A DNA stretch of 64,000 nt from Corynebacterium sp. NML130628 (GTDB taxonomy: Bacteria > Actinomycetota > Actinomycetes > Mycobacteriales > Mycobacteriaceae), in the NCBI RefSeq assembly GCF_001875665.1, contig NZ_MLAL01000015.1, positions 22,953-86,952 of the forward strand, given 5' to 3'. Each line of letters begins with the position of its first letter. Position 1 is the stretch's first letter. The notes beneath the pieces are model-generated. The model searched no databases and had not been told where the DNA came from. It was given only the letters and a program-made list of their open reading frames with translations. Positions 1-8,666 of this stretch are shown one piece after another. The position numbers and the translations under genes are program-made.

Positions 1-6
1 CTTTTC

Positions 7-1707
7 GTGTCTCGTGGGCCGGAGACAATCTTCGATGCGCTGGAGAAATCCTCGGATGGCGTAGTTGGGGTAAGTGGAACATGGATTTCAAATGAAGCCG
101 TTGGGTATTCAGGGGACGAAGTTCCTCGATATTGGTATTTTCCATACTTTTCGTCACAGCAGTGCAATCCCAAATGGGCTATGTGCAGTAACCGGGTCGA
201 CCCTTCCGTGCATCCCACAGCTCACTATGTCCGAGGCATAGACGGAGTAGAAAACCCGAACTTCTTCCTCGCGCATTTTCGGCCGCTAAATTCCGGTTGG
301 AAGATACCCGGTAGGAGGAAGGTGGAAGAACCAAGGGAATTAAGGGCTTCATCTCTAGATGAGTTACTGTTAATGAGGGGAATTGCAAATGCGTTCCGGG
401 TGCCCGAAGCCGGGAAGGCGATTCGGATGACCATGAAGCGAACCTTATCAGCAGATGGTATCGAGTATGAGATTGATAAGTCTTTAGTGTTGCCTTGGAT
501 TTTCAGTGCATTACGAAAGACTCCTGCGTTTTCTAAGAAGTGGTCAAAGGCATGGTTGTGGCGAGACGAAGTATTCGTGCTGGAATACCCCGCCAGCGGA
601 ACAAACGTTGCATTTGATCTGGCTAAGATCAGGGAGGATCTCTCCTTGAGTGCCGTTGTGCGAGAATCTGGTTATGCGTCTAGTTTTAAAGGCCAGCTTA
701 AGCTTGCCTTTGGAGACGAACTGGGTTTCGAGAAACCATCGAAGCTCGGTTTCGAAGTTTTCTCGGCAAATGTGCAGGAAGACTGGATGCTGCTGTATGA
801 CCGGGCGGTTGCCGTTGTTAACGAAGTTATGGGGATTATGCCCTATGAAATGAATATTTCGGCACTGCGTCAAGTAGCTAAAGGCATTTCGCGGGTTTCC
901 AGTCCACTAAAGGATCTCCGGTCTTCCCCGGAGTTTCGCCAGCTAGCCCAGCGAGTCAAGGAGAGGGCCCACGGTAAAACAGTAATATTTGTACCAAAAG
1001 AGGGGGACTGGTGCGATTCGCTTATCCGTGAGGGAACCGAGCAATTTTTGGAAAATTACGAGATTGACTTTCGAACAGTTGAGTGGCATGAGCTGAGTGG
1101 ATTAATTGATTGTGCTAGTAATCTAGGTATCACCTTCAAAGATTATCTTGTTTTAGATGGCGGGGGCAGATTATTATCGCAGGACTCAACATCTGAAACG
1201 AAGCTACGGGCTGAGGGTCTGGCACAACTTTTTGGTAGAGTCATTGCGCTGCCGCAATTTTTTGATGCACCAATAATCGATTGCCCAGGAACCGATATTG
1301 AGTATTTTTCCAATGAGAAACACCAAAGTGTGCAATACTGTCCTGAAGCAACATTTTGTCACGATTTGGCTTTCTACTTGCAGGTTCCTGCACTGACTCG
1401 CTTAGATTCTGCATTGGGAGAAGGATTCTTCTTCAGCGAAAACGGCGGGCGGCGCCTAGGAGATATTTGCAAGTACTCTTTTGACTTGGCTCCGTATGGA
1501 AATCACATGAGCTCAACCGCTTTGATTTTTGAGATGCTTAATCGGTATTCTGCGATCTATACAGATCGTGTTTATATCGCTATCGCAGCGGCAATGATGG
1601 GCAAGGATGTCTATCTGTTTAGCTGTAGCTCTGATAGAACCGCAGGGATCTATACGGCAACGATTAAGGGTAACTACCCGAAAGTTGAATTCATAAATTC
1701 GAGGTAA
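7..1707 (+). CDS. Polysaccharide pyruvyl transferase-like protein (N-terminal half unassigned)
   Basis: A 566-residue protein. The last ~55 residues (from about 514) read like the C-terminal part of polysaccharide pyruvyl transferases: a short 'TDR' followed by a hydrophobic helix and a G-K-x-V-Y-L-F strand, equivalent to the family's TDRLH...GKPV motif. Before it are a 'LPQFF' segment and a 'CHDLAFYL' segment typical of the same fold. The first ~300 residues match nothing I recognise. Such enzymes add ketal pyruvate to cell-surface sugars. The codons before the GTG at 7 are open to the window edge, so the true start may lie outside. Base composition is more AT-rich than the core genes, as is common for surface-polysaccharide loci. 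It converges on wecC across an IS remnant. The His of TDRLH is replaced (TDRVY), so activity is uncertain. Confidence 0.5.
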   Translation: MSRGPETIFDALEKSSDGVVGVSGTWISNEAVGYSGDEVPRYWYFPYFSSQQCNPKWAMCSNRVDPSVHPTAHYVRGIDGVENPNFFLAHFRPLNSGWKIPGRRKVEEPRELRASSLDELLLMRGIANAFRVPEAGKAIRMTMKRTLSADGIEYEIDKSLVLPWIFSALRKTPAFSKKWSKAWLWRDEVFVLEYPASGTNVAFDLAKIREDLSLSAVVRESGYASSFKGQLKLAFGDELGFEKPSKLGFEVFSANVQEDWMLLYDRAVAVVNEVMGIMPYEMNISALRQVAKGISRVSSPLKDLRSSPEFRQLAQRVKERAHGKTVIFVPKEGDWCDSLIREGTEQFLENYEIDFRTVEWHELSGLIDCASNLGITFKDYLVLDGGGRLLSQDSTSETKLRAEGLAQLFGRVIALPQFFDAPIIDCPGTDIEYFSNEKHQSVQYCPEATFCHDLAFYLQVPALTRLDSALGEGFFFSENGGRRLGDICKYSFDLAPYGNHMSSTALIFEMLNRYSAIYTDRVYIAIAAAMMGKDVYLFSCSSDRTAGIYTATIKGNYPKVEFINSR

Positions 1708-1753
1708 CGGTATGGGTGTGCGCTGTTGAACTAGTGACTGGACCTATTATTTG

Positions 1754-1789
1754 ACCACCCCATGGTGTCTACTTTTCAGGGGTCGGGCC
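1754..1789 (+). repeat. IS end repeat, copy 1
   Basis: This 36-bp sequence has TGGTGTCTACTTTTC at its core. It recurs at 2034-2069 in the same orientation with a few mismatches. It marks the left limit of the IS21-type remnant. Confidence 0.65.
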
Positions 1790-2033
1790 CGTGCTACCCA
1801 AGGCGACTTCGTATCCATCGACTTCGGCGCAGTGGCCAAGGCACGCACTGGGCGTAACAAAGTCCCCCTCCAAGTCTTGTGGGGCCGCTACACCAGCCAA
1901 CCCGTAAGCCCATCCCAGCGGTACTACAGCTACGAGCGTTTCCGGCAGCTTGTTGCCGAATATGTCGACGCCACAGGACTTACCGCAGGCATTACGCATG
2001 CCCCGGCACACACCATGCAAGTCAACTGGGGGC

Positions 2034-2069
2034 ACCACCCGATGGTGTCTACTTTTCGGGAGTCGGGTC
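2034..2069 (+). repeat. IS end repeat, copy 2
   Basis: Second copy of the 36-bp repeat at 1754-1789. It contains the stop codon and last few codons of wecC on the minus strand, so the C-terminal tail of WecC (ending DPTPEK) is encoded by IS DNA. Confidence 0.65.
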
Positions 2070-3383
2070 CTCGGTCCACTGCACCTGAGATAACGCATGC
2101 TGGTTTAAACCAGACCTTTTAACTATGCCCCTGGTATCGATGATCGCAAGAGGATTGTGTTGGGAGAGGTCAAGGTCCTTAAATTCTTTGTGATCGACCA
2201 ATATGACCAATACATGACAGATATTTAAAGCCTTGTCTAAGTCAACTAACTGCACATTATCAAGGGCGCTGAGGCTCGGGGGTAGCTCTCGAAGATTGGG
2301 TTCAGCTACATATAGGAGCACTTTTGGATGTGCTTTCGCGAAACTCTGTGTGATCTGAAGGGCTGGCGATTCACGAATATCATCAATGTCAGGTTTGAAT
2401 GTGATTCCAAAGATCCCAATTTGGGGTAGCGGTACATTGGCTGCGATTTCGGTGAGTGTAGCTTCGATCTTGGATAGCACAAAATCAGGCTTCGAGTCGT
2501 TAACCAATCTACTCGTCTTGATCAAGCGTGCTTGATCAGGGGCCGAGTGAACAATGAACCATGGGTCAACTGCAATGCAGTGACCCCCAACGCCTGGGCC
2601 AGGCTGAAGTACATTCACACGAGGGTGTCTGTTTGCGAGGTTGATCAGCTCCCAAACATCAATATTCAGCTCATCGCAGATCAAAGAAAGCTCGTTTGCA
2701 AACGCTATGTTGACATCTCGGAAAGCGTTTTCCGTGAGTTTTGCCATTTCTGCGGTTCGGGCATCAGTGGTGAGTACATCGTTCCGGCAGAACCGCTCAT
2801 ACAGCTTTTTTGCTCGCTCGGAAGAGGTCTGATTGATTCCTCCCACAATTCGTGCGTTGGTTGTCATCTCCTCCATGATTCTGCCGGGGAGCACCCGCTC
2901 AGGAGCATGTGCAACATAAATACTGTTTGCATGATCGGGAATCAGGGTCAGATCTACGCGTCCAGAAACTAGAAGATCTGCGACCTCTTCGGCCAGTCCG
3001 GGAGGGCTCGTCGACTCAAGAATGACAAGTTCGTCGCCCCGGAGTAGGGGAGCAATCGATTGAGCTGCGTCGAAAACGTAGGCGGGATCGACCGATTTGT
3101 CTGGGGAGAGAGGGGTAGGAACCGAAATGATGTAAACATCTGCAGAGGTCAGCGAAGTTCCAACGGACAGAGACTGATCCTCGACTACTTTCTTGAGTAA
3201 TTTGTCGAACCCTGGCTCCACGAACGGAACTTGGCCCCTCGCGATTGTCGCTACTCGATCCGCGTTGATGTCGTAACCAAAAACCCGCAGTCCCGTAGAC
3301 GCGAAGAACGCTGCTGTAGGAAGCCCGATATAGCCGAGGCCAATCACAGCAATGTCGAAGTGGTCGCGTCGATTAGCGGTCAT
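2049..3383 (-). CDS. wecC: UDP-N-acetyl-D-mannosamine dehydrogenase
   Basis: NAD-dependent four-electron oxidation of UDP-ManNAc to UDP-ManNAcA, a building block of surface polysaccharides. The 444-residue protein shows the Rossmann GLGYIG at 15-20, the 'APERVLPG' segment near 160, a Lys in KLTENAFRD (~215), and the catalytic Cys 269 in GPGVGGHCIAVDPW. This matches the UDP-glucose/UDP-ManNAc dehydrogenase family, of which WecC is the best fit given wecB upstream. The start is supported by GAGGAG four bases before the ATG. It lies 74 bp downstream of wecB on the same strand, probably one operon. The usual family C-terminus is reached near residue 424; the last ~20 residues run into the IS21-type end at 2034-2069, which supplies the stop codon. 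The domain itself looks intact. Confidence 0.9.
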   Translation of the reverse strand: MTANRRDHFDIAVIGLGYIGLPTAAFFASTGLRVFGYDINADRVATIARGQVPFVEPGFDKLLKKVVEDQSLSVGTSLTSADVYIISVPTPLSPDKSVDPAYVFDAAQSIAPLLRGDELVILESTSPPGLAEEVADLLVSGRVDLTLIPDHANSIYVAHAPERVLPGRIMEEMTTNARIVGGINQTSSERAKKLYERFCRNDVLTTDARTAEMAKLTENAFRDVNIAFANELSLICDELNIDVWELINLANRHPRVNVLQPGPGVGGHCIAVDPWFIVHSAPDQARLIKTSRLVNDSKPDFVLSKIEATLTEIAANVPLPQIGIFGITFKPDIDDIRESPALQITQSFAKAHPKVLLYVAEPNLRELPPSLSALDNVQLVDLDKALNICHVLVILVDHKEFKDLDLSQHNPLAIIDTRGIVKRSGLNQHALSQVQWTEDPTPEK

Positions 3384-3457
3384 GGTGCTCCTCAGCGGAA
3401 TTGTGGGGTAATGCCGTTGATAGTCTAGCGCGTTCGACTGCCGACCCCTACAAGAGG

Positions 3458-4615
3458 CTAGAACCTTGGATGAAGCGCCGGGGCCTGAGTTTCGATTGTG
3501 AGATTGAAGAGGTCACCGAGAACCTTCACGGTGCGCTCAGCGGCGTGGCCATCACCGTAAGGATTCACTGCGTTTCTCATGGCAGCATGAGCATCCGGAT
3601 TGTCGAGGAGTTCCGTGGCTTCCGAAATGATGGAGTCCGGGTCTGGGCCAATCATCTTTACAACACCGGCTTCAATGGCCTCTGGGCGCTCTGTTGTGTC
3701 TCGGATCAACAGCGCCGGCAGTCCCAGTGCTGGTGCTTCTTCTTGCACTCCGCCAGAATCGGTGATGATGAGGTCAGACTGTTTCATAAGGTGGATGAAT
3801 TCGTCGTAGGGGAGCGGGCCCGTGGCTACTACGTTTGGGAGGTGCTCGACACTCGGGAGGAGGCATTCCCGAATACGAGGGTTCAAATGCATCGGTACAA
3901 GGAACGCTGTGTCACTGTACCGCTCTGCTAGGGTCCCGAGGGCGACTCCGATTCTTGCGAGGGAATCAAGATTTTCTCGCCTGTGAGAGGTGAAGATGAC
4001 GCGGTGATCGAAGTTGCGCAGCGCATCTTCCACAGAGGTGTTAGTGAAGTGGCTTTCTTTCGCTGCAGTTTCGAGCAGAGCATCAATGACAGTATTGCCG
4101 GTGACGACAATTGCATCTTCCGAAATGCCTTCGGCGATGAGATTGTTTTTTGCGCGGTTTGTTGGAGTGAGATGCAGTGATGCTATCGCCGAAATGATCT
4201 TACGGTTCGCTTCTTCTGGGAATGGGGAGCTCAAGTTGAATGAGCGAAGCCCGGCCTCAATGTGGACGATCTTTGCCTTGCGATTAAAGCCAGCTATCGC
4301 AGCAGATGCTGCCGATGAAGTATCTCCCTGAACGATGAGTGCATCGGGTTCGAACTCTTTCAGAACTTTATCAAGGCGTTTGAGTGCTCGCGACATAATT
4401 CGGTTCAGCGGCTGTTTCCGATGCATCAATCCGAGATCCAGATCCGGCTGAAAGCCGAACAGCTCTGTGACTTGGGGAAGCATTTCGCGGTGCTGCCCGG
4501 TGGACACGACCAGCGTTTCAAATTCGTCGTGAGCGCGCAGTTCCTTAATGACCGGTGCAAGCTTGATTGCCTCCGGGCGCGTGCCGTAGACAACCATGAT
4601 CTTTGCAGGGGTCAT
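3458..4615 (-). CDS. wecB: UDP-N-acetylglucosamine 2-epimerase (non-hydrolysing)
   Basis: Converts UDP-GlcNAc to UDP-ManNAc, the substrate of the WecC encoded next. The 385-residue length is normal for the family. Visible signatures are 'YGTRPEAIKLAPV' near the N-terminus, 'VQGDTSS', 'HIEAGLRS', and the UDP-binding 'DSGGVQEEAP' with 'DTTERPE' in the C-terminal half. A GAGGA stands six bases before the ATG. It is the first gene of the wecB-wecC unit, and its upstream region (4616-4762) is shared with the divergent tRNA gene. Confidence 0.93.
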   Translation of the reverse strand: MTPAKIMVVYGTRPEAIKLAPVIKELRAHDEFETLVVSTGQHREMLPQVTELFGFQPDLDLGLMHRKQPLNRIMSRALKRLDKVLKEFEPDALIVQGDTSSAASAAIAGFNRKAKIVHIEAGLRSFNLSSPFPEEANRKIISAIASLHLTPTNRAKNNLIAEGISEDAIVVTGNTVIDALLETAAKESHFTNTSVEDALRNFDHRVIFTSHRRENLDSLARIGVALGTLAERYSDTAFLVPMHLNPRIRECLLPSVEHLPNVVATGPLPYDEFIHLMKQSDLIITDSGGVQEEAPALGLPALLIRDTTERPEAIEAGVVKMIGPDPDSIISEATELLDNPDAHAAMRNAVNPYGDGHAAERTVKVLGDLFNLTIETQAPALHPRF

Positions 4616-4762
4616 CTGGATTCCTCATCTGGCTCTAGAAACTGCTGAATTTGCTGGTACCTTAACTGTTTGATGGTAGCAACTGTAGGGGCCGTTTCAA
4701 ATTGCCTTGAACATGTTGTAATGTGTTCCCGGAACTGGTGCGTTTGAGCCCTGTTCATGGAA

Positions 4763-4836
4763 GGGGCTATAGCTCAGTCGGTTAGAGCCGCGGACTCATA
4801 ATCCGCTGGTCGCGGGTTCGAGCCCCGCTGGCCCCA
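4763..4836 (+). tRNA. tRNA with CAT anticodon (Met, or Ile2)
   Basis: Cloverleaf: acceptor GGGGCTA pairs with TGGCCCC with G-T pairs, D-loop AGCTCAGTCGGTTAGAG, anticodon loop CTCATAA, T-arm GCGGGTTCGAGCCCCGC. Sequence alone does not separate elongator tRNA-Met from the tRNA-Ile whose CAT is converted by TilS. CCA is not encoded in full. Confidence 0.93.
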
Positions 4837-5180
4837 CAAGGTTTAAATGTAGGGTTACTTTCTGCTTTACTCAGGCAGAGGGGATGCTCTTCCGTCTTGT
4901 CCCTGCTGGCGTCGATTGAGCTATTTTTAGTGGGTGGCTGTTAGGACTACTCCACCGCGTGTCGACGAATCAGCGCCAGTCATAATTGTTGCTTCGACAT
5001 GTCAGCGGGAATGGAAGACTGTTCTAGCTCGTTGATGAAGTTCCACAGTGTTGGCATGACCGAAACGTGGTTCCGGGATCAGGCTCTTGAACTGTTAACT
5101 GCCTTGAGTTAAGCGGTCCAACTTTCGGAGCTAGTTCAAGTCATCCGGTCAGTGGTCTTGGGGTTTGAGCGCGTCATTGT
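4837..5180. other. Intergenic region without a recognisable gene
   Basis: About 340 bp between the tRNA and the membrane coiled-coil gene. I find no convincing ORF, RNA gene or repeat in it; it is more AT-rich than the core DNA. Confidence 0.5.
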
Positions 5181-5732
5181 TCACGGGATGTAAATTCTTC
5201 TTAGCGGAGAAAAGCAGTTCGTTCGGGCAAGAGTCTTTGACACTTCCAATTGCATTTGGTGGGTAGCCACCTTCCCGCCAGTGCGGCGATCGTGTTCCAG
5301 GAGTCTTGCCTTGGCGTCACTAATATCATCTTTGCATTTTTCTACACATTTACGCATTTCATGTTGTGTTATTTCCAAATCTAGTTCCTGTATATACTCT
5401 TTGTAACGATCAAAAAGATTCAAATAATTGTTCGAATCCACCGGTGGTTCATCAACTTCTGTCTTAGCTTTAAGCATTTTTCTGATGCAATCGGATACAG
5501 CCCGGCGTTGACGTGCGTAATCCTCGATTTTTACCTGTCGCAACCGCTCTTCCTCGCGTGTTTTGTTGTCGATTTCACGCCATTCTTCTGCCTTCGCTTG
5601 ATCTTTGTCGCGCCGCTTATCTGCCTTTCGATTGTTATAAAACACACCAAAGAGAGCGAGAACAGAAGGGACGGCAGCGCTCAAAAACGCCACGACGTTT
5701 TGAGGGGTGAACCACGAAATGAATGTGTCCAT
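5181..5732 (-). CDS. Hypothetical small membrane-anchored coiled-coil protein
   Basis: A 183-residue protein. One hydrophobic segment lies at about residues 13-32 (NVVAFLSAAVPSVLALFGVF). It is followed by a highly charged helix rich in K, R, E and D (about 35-75) that should form a coiled coil, and a second charged helical region. No enzymatic motif is visible. Low-GC codon use sets it apart from the core genes. It precedes no obvious operon partner; the TOTE-type helicase lies upstream on the same strand, about 200 bp away. I do not recognise the family. Confidence 0.55.
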   Translation of the reverse strand: MDTFISWFTPQNVVAFLSAAVPSVLALFGVFYNNRKADKRRDKDQAKAEEWREIDNKTREEERLRQVKIEDYARQRRAVSDCIRKMLKAKTEVDEPPVDSNNYLNLFDRYKEYIQELDLEITQHEMRKCVEKCKDDISDAKARLLEHDRRTGGKVATHQMQLEVSKTLARTNCFSPLRRIYIP

Positions 5733-5770
5733 AACCTAAGCATAGGAGCGTTTGGTAACTATTGGGATAC

Positions 5771-5794
5771 CTACGCGGAGCAAGCTCCGCGTAG
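5771..5794. repeat. Near-perfect 24-bp palindrome (11-bp arms)
   Basis: CTACGCGGAGC, two bases (AA), then GCTCCGCGTAG. It lies about 40 bp upstream of the 5181-5732 gene and downstream of the helicase, so it could be a terminator stem for the helicase or an operator for the small gene. No T-tract follows on either strand. Confidence 0.55.
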
Positions 5795-5939
5795 TCGTGC
5801 AGTCCATTGGACTTTTAGCTAGATATAAAATTGGGGCGTCAGCTGCAAACTTGGGCTATGCGTTGGTAGGCGAACCACATACGGATGTGGGTGAAGAATT
5901 CTGTAGCCCGGGAAGGCACCGAGAAGCTGAGGTGCCGGA

Positions 5940-8240
5940 TTACACAAAACCCTGCTTTCCAATGACCGCGCTACGTTTACGGAACGCTGCGGTGAGTGCA
6001 GGGACATGATGGTCGTGGAAGTCGTAAACGGTGGCGGTGCTTTCCGCACCGCGGGTGACGCGCCCGATCTGCTGGATGACGTTGCCTTTGAACGCAACAG
6101 GGGCGGCGAGGACGAGGGCGTCGAGAGCTGGGAGGTCTACCCCTTCGCCTGCGATCTGAGTCATGGCGATGAGGATGAACTGGGGCGTGCTGTCGAGGGC
6201 TTTTCGGGTGGCTTTGCGGTCCCTGGAAGACTGCGCACCGTGGAGCGTAAACACCGGCACGGGGAGGTCGGGATAATTGTGGGTGAGAAGCCCCTCGAGG
6301 GCACTGATGTGCTCGCGACGCTTAACTAGCACGAGGACGTTGCTTCCGTCGGAGGTGGCGCGGGCGATGGTTTCGGCGATGAGCGCGTTCCGGGCGCTAT
6401 CGGCAGCGAGGGCATTGTCGAGGTCAGGCCAGTAGAGGTGGGGCTCGTCGTAGGTGAACTCCGTAGTTTGCACGACGTAATGCTTGGGGCCTGCATGCTC
6501 GAGTTCCATCGTGTGACGGATGGGGCCGCAGATCAGCGGTAGGAGGGCATCGAGTCCGTCGGAGCGATACGGGGTGGCGGTAAGGCCGTTGATGAAGCGG
6601 ACGTTGAGGTCTGCGAGGACGCGGGTGAGGCCGGCGGCGCCGACGCGGTGGCATTCGTCGATGATGATGTAGCCGTAGTCGGTGAGGAAGTCGGTGCGTG
6701 AGTCGGCTCGGCTGATGGATTGGGCGGTTACGATGTCGATGTCTCCCCTGAGTTTCTTGGAGTTGCCGCCGTATTGGCCGATGGTGGGGCCGTCGAGAAA
6801 CTTGGTGAGTGCTTCGCGCCACTGCGTAGCAAGCTCTACATTGGGAACGATGATAGCGGTCGGTACTTGGCGGAGCGCGATCAGCGCGCAGGCCATCACG
6901 GTCTTGCCAGCACCAGGTGGGGCGACAAGTACGCCCGTGGGGTGCTTCCGCATGGCTGTGACGGCTTTGCGTTGTTTGGGGCGCAGCTCGCGGGTGAACT
7001 CGGCCTGCATGGCGCGAGGTTTGGGCGTTTTGCCGCGGCGGGTCACGGTGTAACCGGCGGTTTTCAGGAGAGTGATGGCTTGATCAAGCGTGCCGCGATC
7101 AAGCGTGAGGGTGTTGTCGTGCTCGTCGAAGCGGATGATGAGGCGAGGTGTTTGGAAGGTTGACAGGCGTTGGGCCTGGCGGATGTAGAACTGCGGGTTC
7201 GGGATAGCGCCGAGGTGTCGAAGTGCAGTGGCCGTGGTACCGTCGACGCCTTCGAGTGAGACGTGTACTCGGGAATCGTGTGTGACGAGTACTTTGCCGG
7301 TTCGCTTGAGCGCTTTGAGCTCTGCCTTGGTCGGCAGTTGGGGAAGTTGAGTTTCCGGGTCTGGCTGTAGGCGAGCAGCGATCCTCTTGAGCTGAGACTT
7401 GGACGCTTTGGAAATGGAGGCGAGCGTGGCGAATTGATCCACGGTGGGCTCGAAGGAGGCGTCGACAAAAATGGTGCGTTCCTCGGCGCGATGTTGGTCC
7501 GCGAGTGGGAGCGCGATGAGGTTGCCGAAGCCGCGGCGTTTGCCGGGCAGCGTGTCTTGGGAGGGAAAGAAGCGATCGAAGCTGGTGAAGAATTGCTTCG
7601 GGCTGGCCTTAGCGAGCAAGCCAGTACCTACGGCGCGTGCTAGGACAGCCGGGACGGGCTCGCTGAAGAAGAGCCACACATGAGCGCCGGTGCCGGAACG
7701 GGAGATTTCGATGAGCGGGTCGAGGCCGTACTCGCGGCAGCTATTGGCGTACAGGCGGGCGGCGGTGCGGAAGTCGGCGTCGTCGAAATCGCAGGCGAGG
7801 AGGAAGCAGGTGTCGCCCTTGCATAGTGGGTAGAGTCCAACGTGAAGGTTGTTGTCGCGGCGGAGGTGCTGCTCGAGGACCTGCGGAGTGAGTGGTTTGA
7901 GATTTGGATTGTTGCGGTCGTAACGGCCGTAGGATGCCGGTGACCAGCCCTTCTTCTCGCCGTTCTGCCATGCGGTGGCGTACACGTCCTCGCGGCCACG
8001 GAAGTAGTCGGCGAACAGTCGCAGCTTTGCGTCGGGGGAGGAGGCGTTGGTGACTGTCGTGGAGTCGGGGCGTTCTGGTGTTTCTGATGCTTTCGGTGGC
8101 GTGGCGGGTGTGGGCGGTGTCTTTTGGGGCTTGATTTGAGGCTCCGTGAGGAATGCCTCGAAATCATCGGTGCCAAGGAGCTTCGCGAGCGCGCGCTCCA
8201 GGAGCTGCACGCGGGTCTCGAGGTCGTGCGTGTCTGGCAT
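5940..8240 (-). CDS. TOTE-type primase-helicase (archaeo-eukaryotic primase domain + DEAD/DEAH helicase)
   Basis: A 766-residue two-module protein. The N-terminal part has a short helical leader, then an archaeo-eukaryotic primase-like domain with an acidic motif ACDFDD (Asp 151-154) and 'SGTGAHVWLFF' at about 182-192, as described for TOTE conflict-system primases. The C-terminal part is a superfamily 2 helicase: APPGAGKT (440-447), DECH (528-531), LTATP (553-557) and QQIGRVTRG (~712-720). The start at 8240 is preferred over the upstream ATG at 8324 because GGAG lies six bases before it and the upstream extension is proline-rich and featureless. TOTE systems are thought to act in conflicts with mobile DNA. 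Here no nuclease partner is adjacent, so it stands alone except for the divergent 66-residue gene. Confidence 0.85.
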   Translation of the reverse strand: MPDTHDLETRVQLLERALAKLLGTDDFEAFLTEPQIKPQKTPPTPATPPKASETPERPDSTTVTNASSPDAKLRLFADYFRGREDVYATAWQNGEKKGWSPASYGRYDRNNPNLKPLTPQVLEQHLRRDNNLHVGLYPLCKGDTCFLLACDFDDADFRTAARLYANSCREYGLDPLIEISRSGTGAHVWLFFSEPVPAVLARAVGTGLLAKASPKQFFTSFDRFFPSQDTLPGKRRGFGNLIALPLADQHRAEERTIFVDASFEPTVDQFATLASISKASKSQLKRIAARLQPDPETQLPQLPTKAELKALKRTGKVLVTHDSRVHVSLEGVDGTTATALRHLGAIPNPQFYIRQAQRLSTFQTPRLIIRFDEHDNTLTLDRGTLDQAITLLKTAGYTVTRRGKTPKPRAMQAEFTRELRPKQRKAVTAMRKHPTGVLVAPPGAGKTVMACALIALRQVPTAIIVPNVELATQWREALTKFLDGPTIGQYGGNSKKLRGDIDIVTAQSISRADSRTDFLTDYGYIIIDECHRVGAAGLTRVLADLNVRFINGLTATPYRSDGLDALLPLICGPIRHTMELEHAGPKHYVVQTTEFTYDEPHLYWPDLDNALAADSARNALIAETIARATSDGSNVLVLVKRREHISALEGLLTHNYPDLPVPVFTLHGAQSSRDRKATRKALDSTPQFILIAMTQIAGEGVDLPALDALVLAAPVAFKGNVIQQIGRVTRGAESTATVYDFHDHHVPALTAAFRKRSAVIGKQGFV

Positions 8241-8344
8241 AGGAGACTCCGGTTGTTCAGGGGGATCAATGGGATCAGTGTAACTGGGGTGGGGCGGGTT
8301 GGAAGGCGGTATGCTGATTCGCAACGTGGAAGGAGGCGTTCAAG

Positions 8345-8545
8345 ATGCAGTTGGAGCTACACCGCACGAACGATGCTGAGCTTTTGGAGCGGAAACGCGA
8401 CCTCGTGGCTCGGCTTGGGGAGAGGTTGGGAGGGCACCAGCTCACCCCGGATTGGCTACGATTTCTTGCAGACTCGGGTTCTTTCACGCTGCAGGAGCGC
8501 GCCATTTACGATGAGTTTTGCCGCGTGAAGGTGCTGTTGCAGTAG
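8345..8545 (+). CDS. Hypothetical 66-residue protein
   Basis: A small, charged, probably helical protein. Its ATG follows a strong AGGAGG about ten bases upstream, which supports translation. A middle section 'LTPDWLRFLADSGSFT' and an acidic end are visible; there is no signal peptide or membrane segment. It diverges from the TOTE-type helicase gene over a ~100-bp shared upstream region. I do not recognise the family; a role with the helicase is possible but unproven. Confidence 0.6.
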   Translation: MQLELHRTNDAELLERKRDLVARLGERLGGHQLTPDWLRFLADSGSFTLQERAIYDEFCRVKVLLQ

Positions 8546-8666
8546 GGGTAAGGCGCGCCGGGAAAGTGGCTTTCGCTTATCTATTAGGAAATGAAAGCCA
8601 TTTTCATGCATGAATTGGTGAACAGGCTTCGCCATTGAAACTGCCCACATCACGCAGAGTCCCCAG

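Larger units (their letters stand above)
1754..2069 (+). mobile_element. IS21-family remnant (istA fragment between two copies of an IS end)
   Basis: About 95 codons read through an IstA-like segment: a 'GRNKVPLQVLWGRY' stretch, then a 'YYSYERFRQLVAEY' stretch, then 'HTMQVNWG', which corresponds to the IS21 transposase region leading to the conserved DWAG. The catalytic core and istB are missing. The fragment is bounded by two direct copies of a 36-bp sequence containing TGGTGTCTACTTTTC, probably the repeated end sequence of the element. It is an internally deleted, non-mobile relic. Confidence 0.6.
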
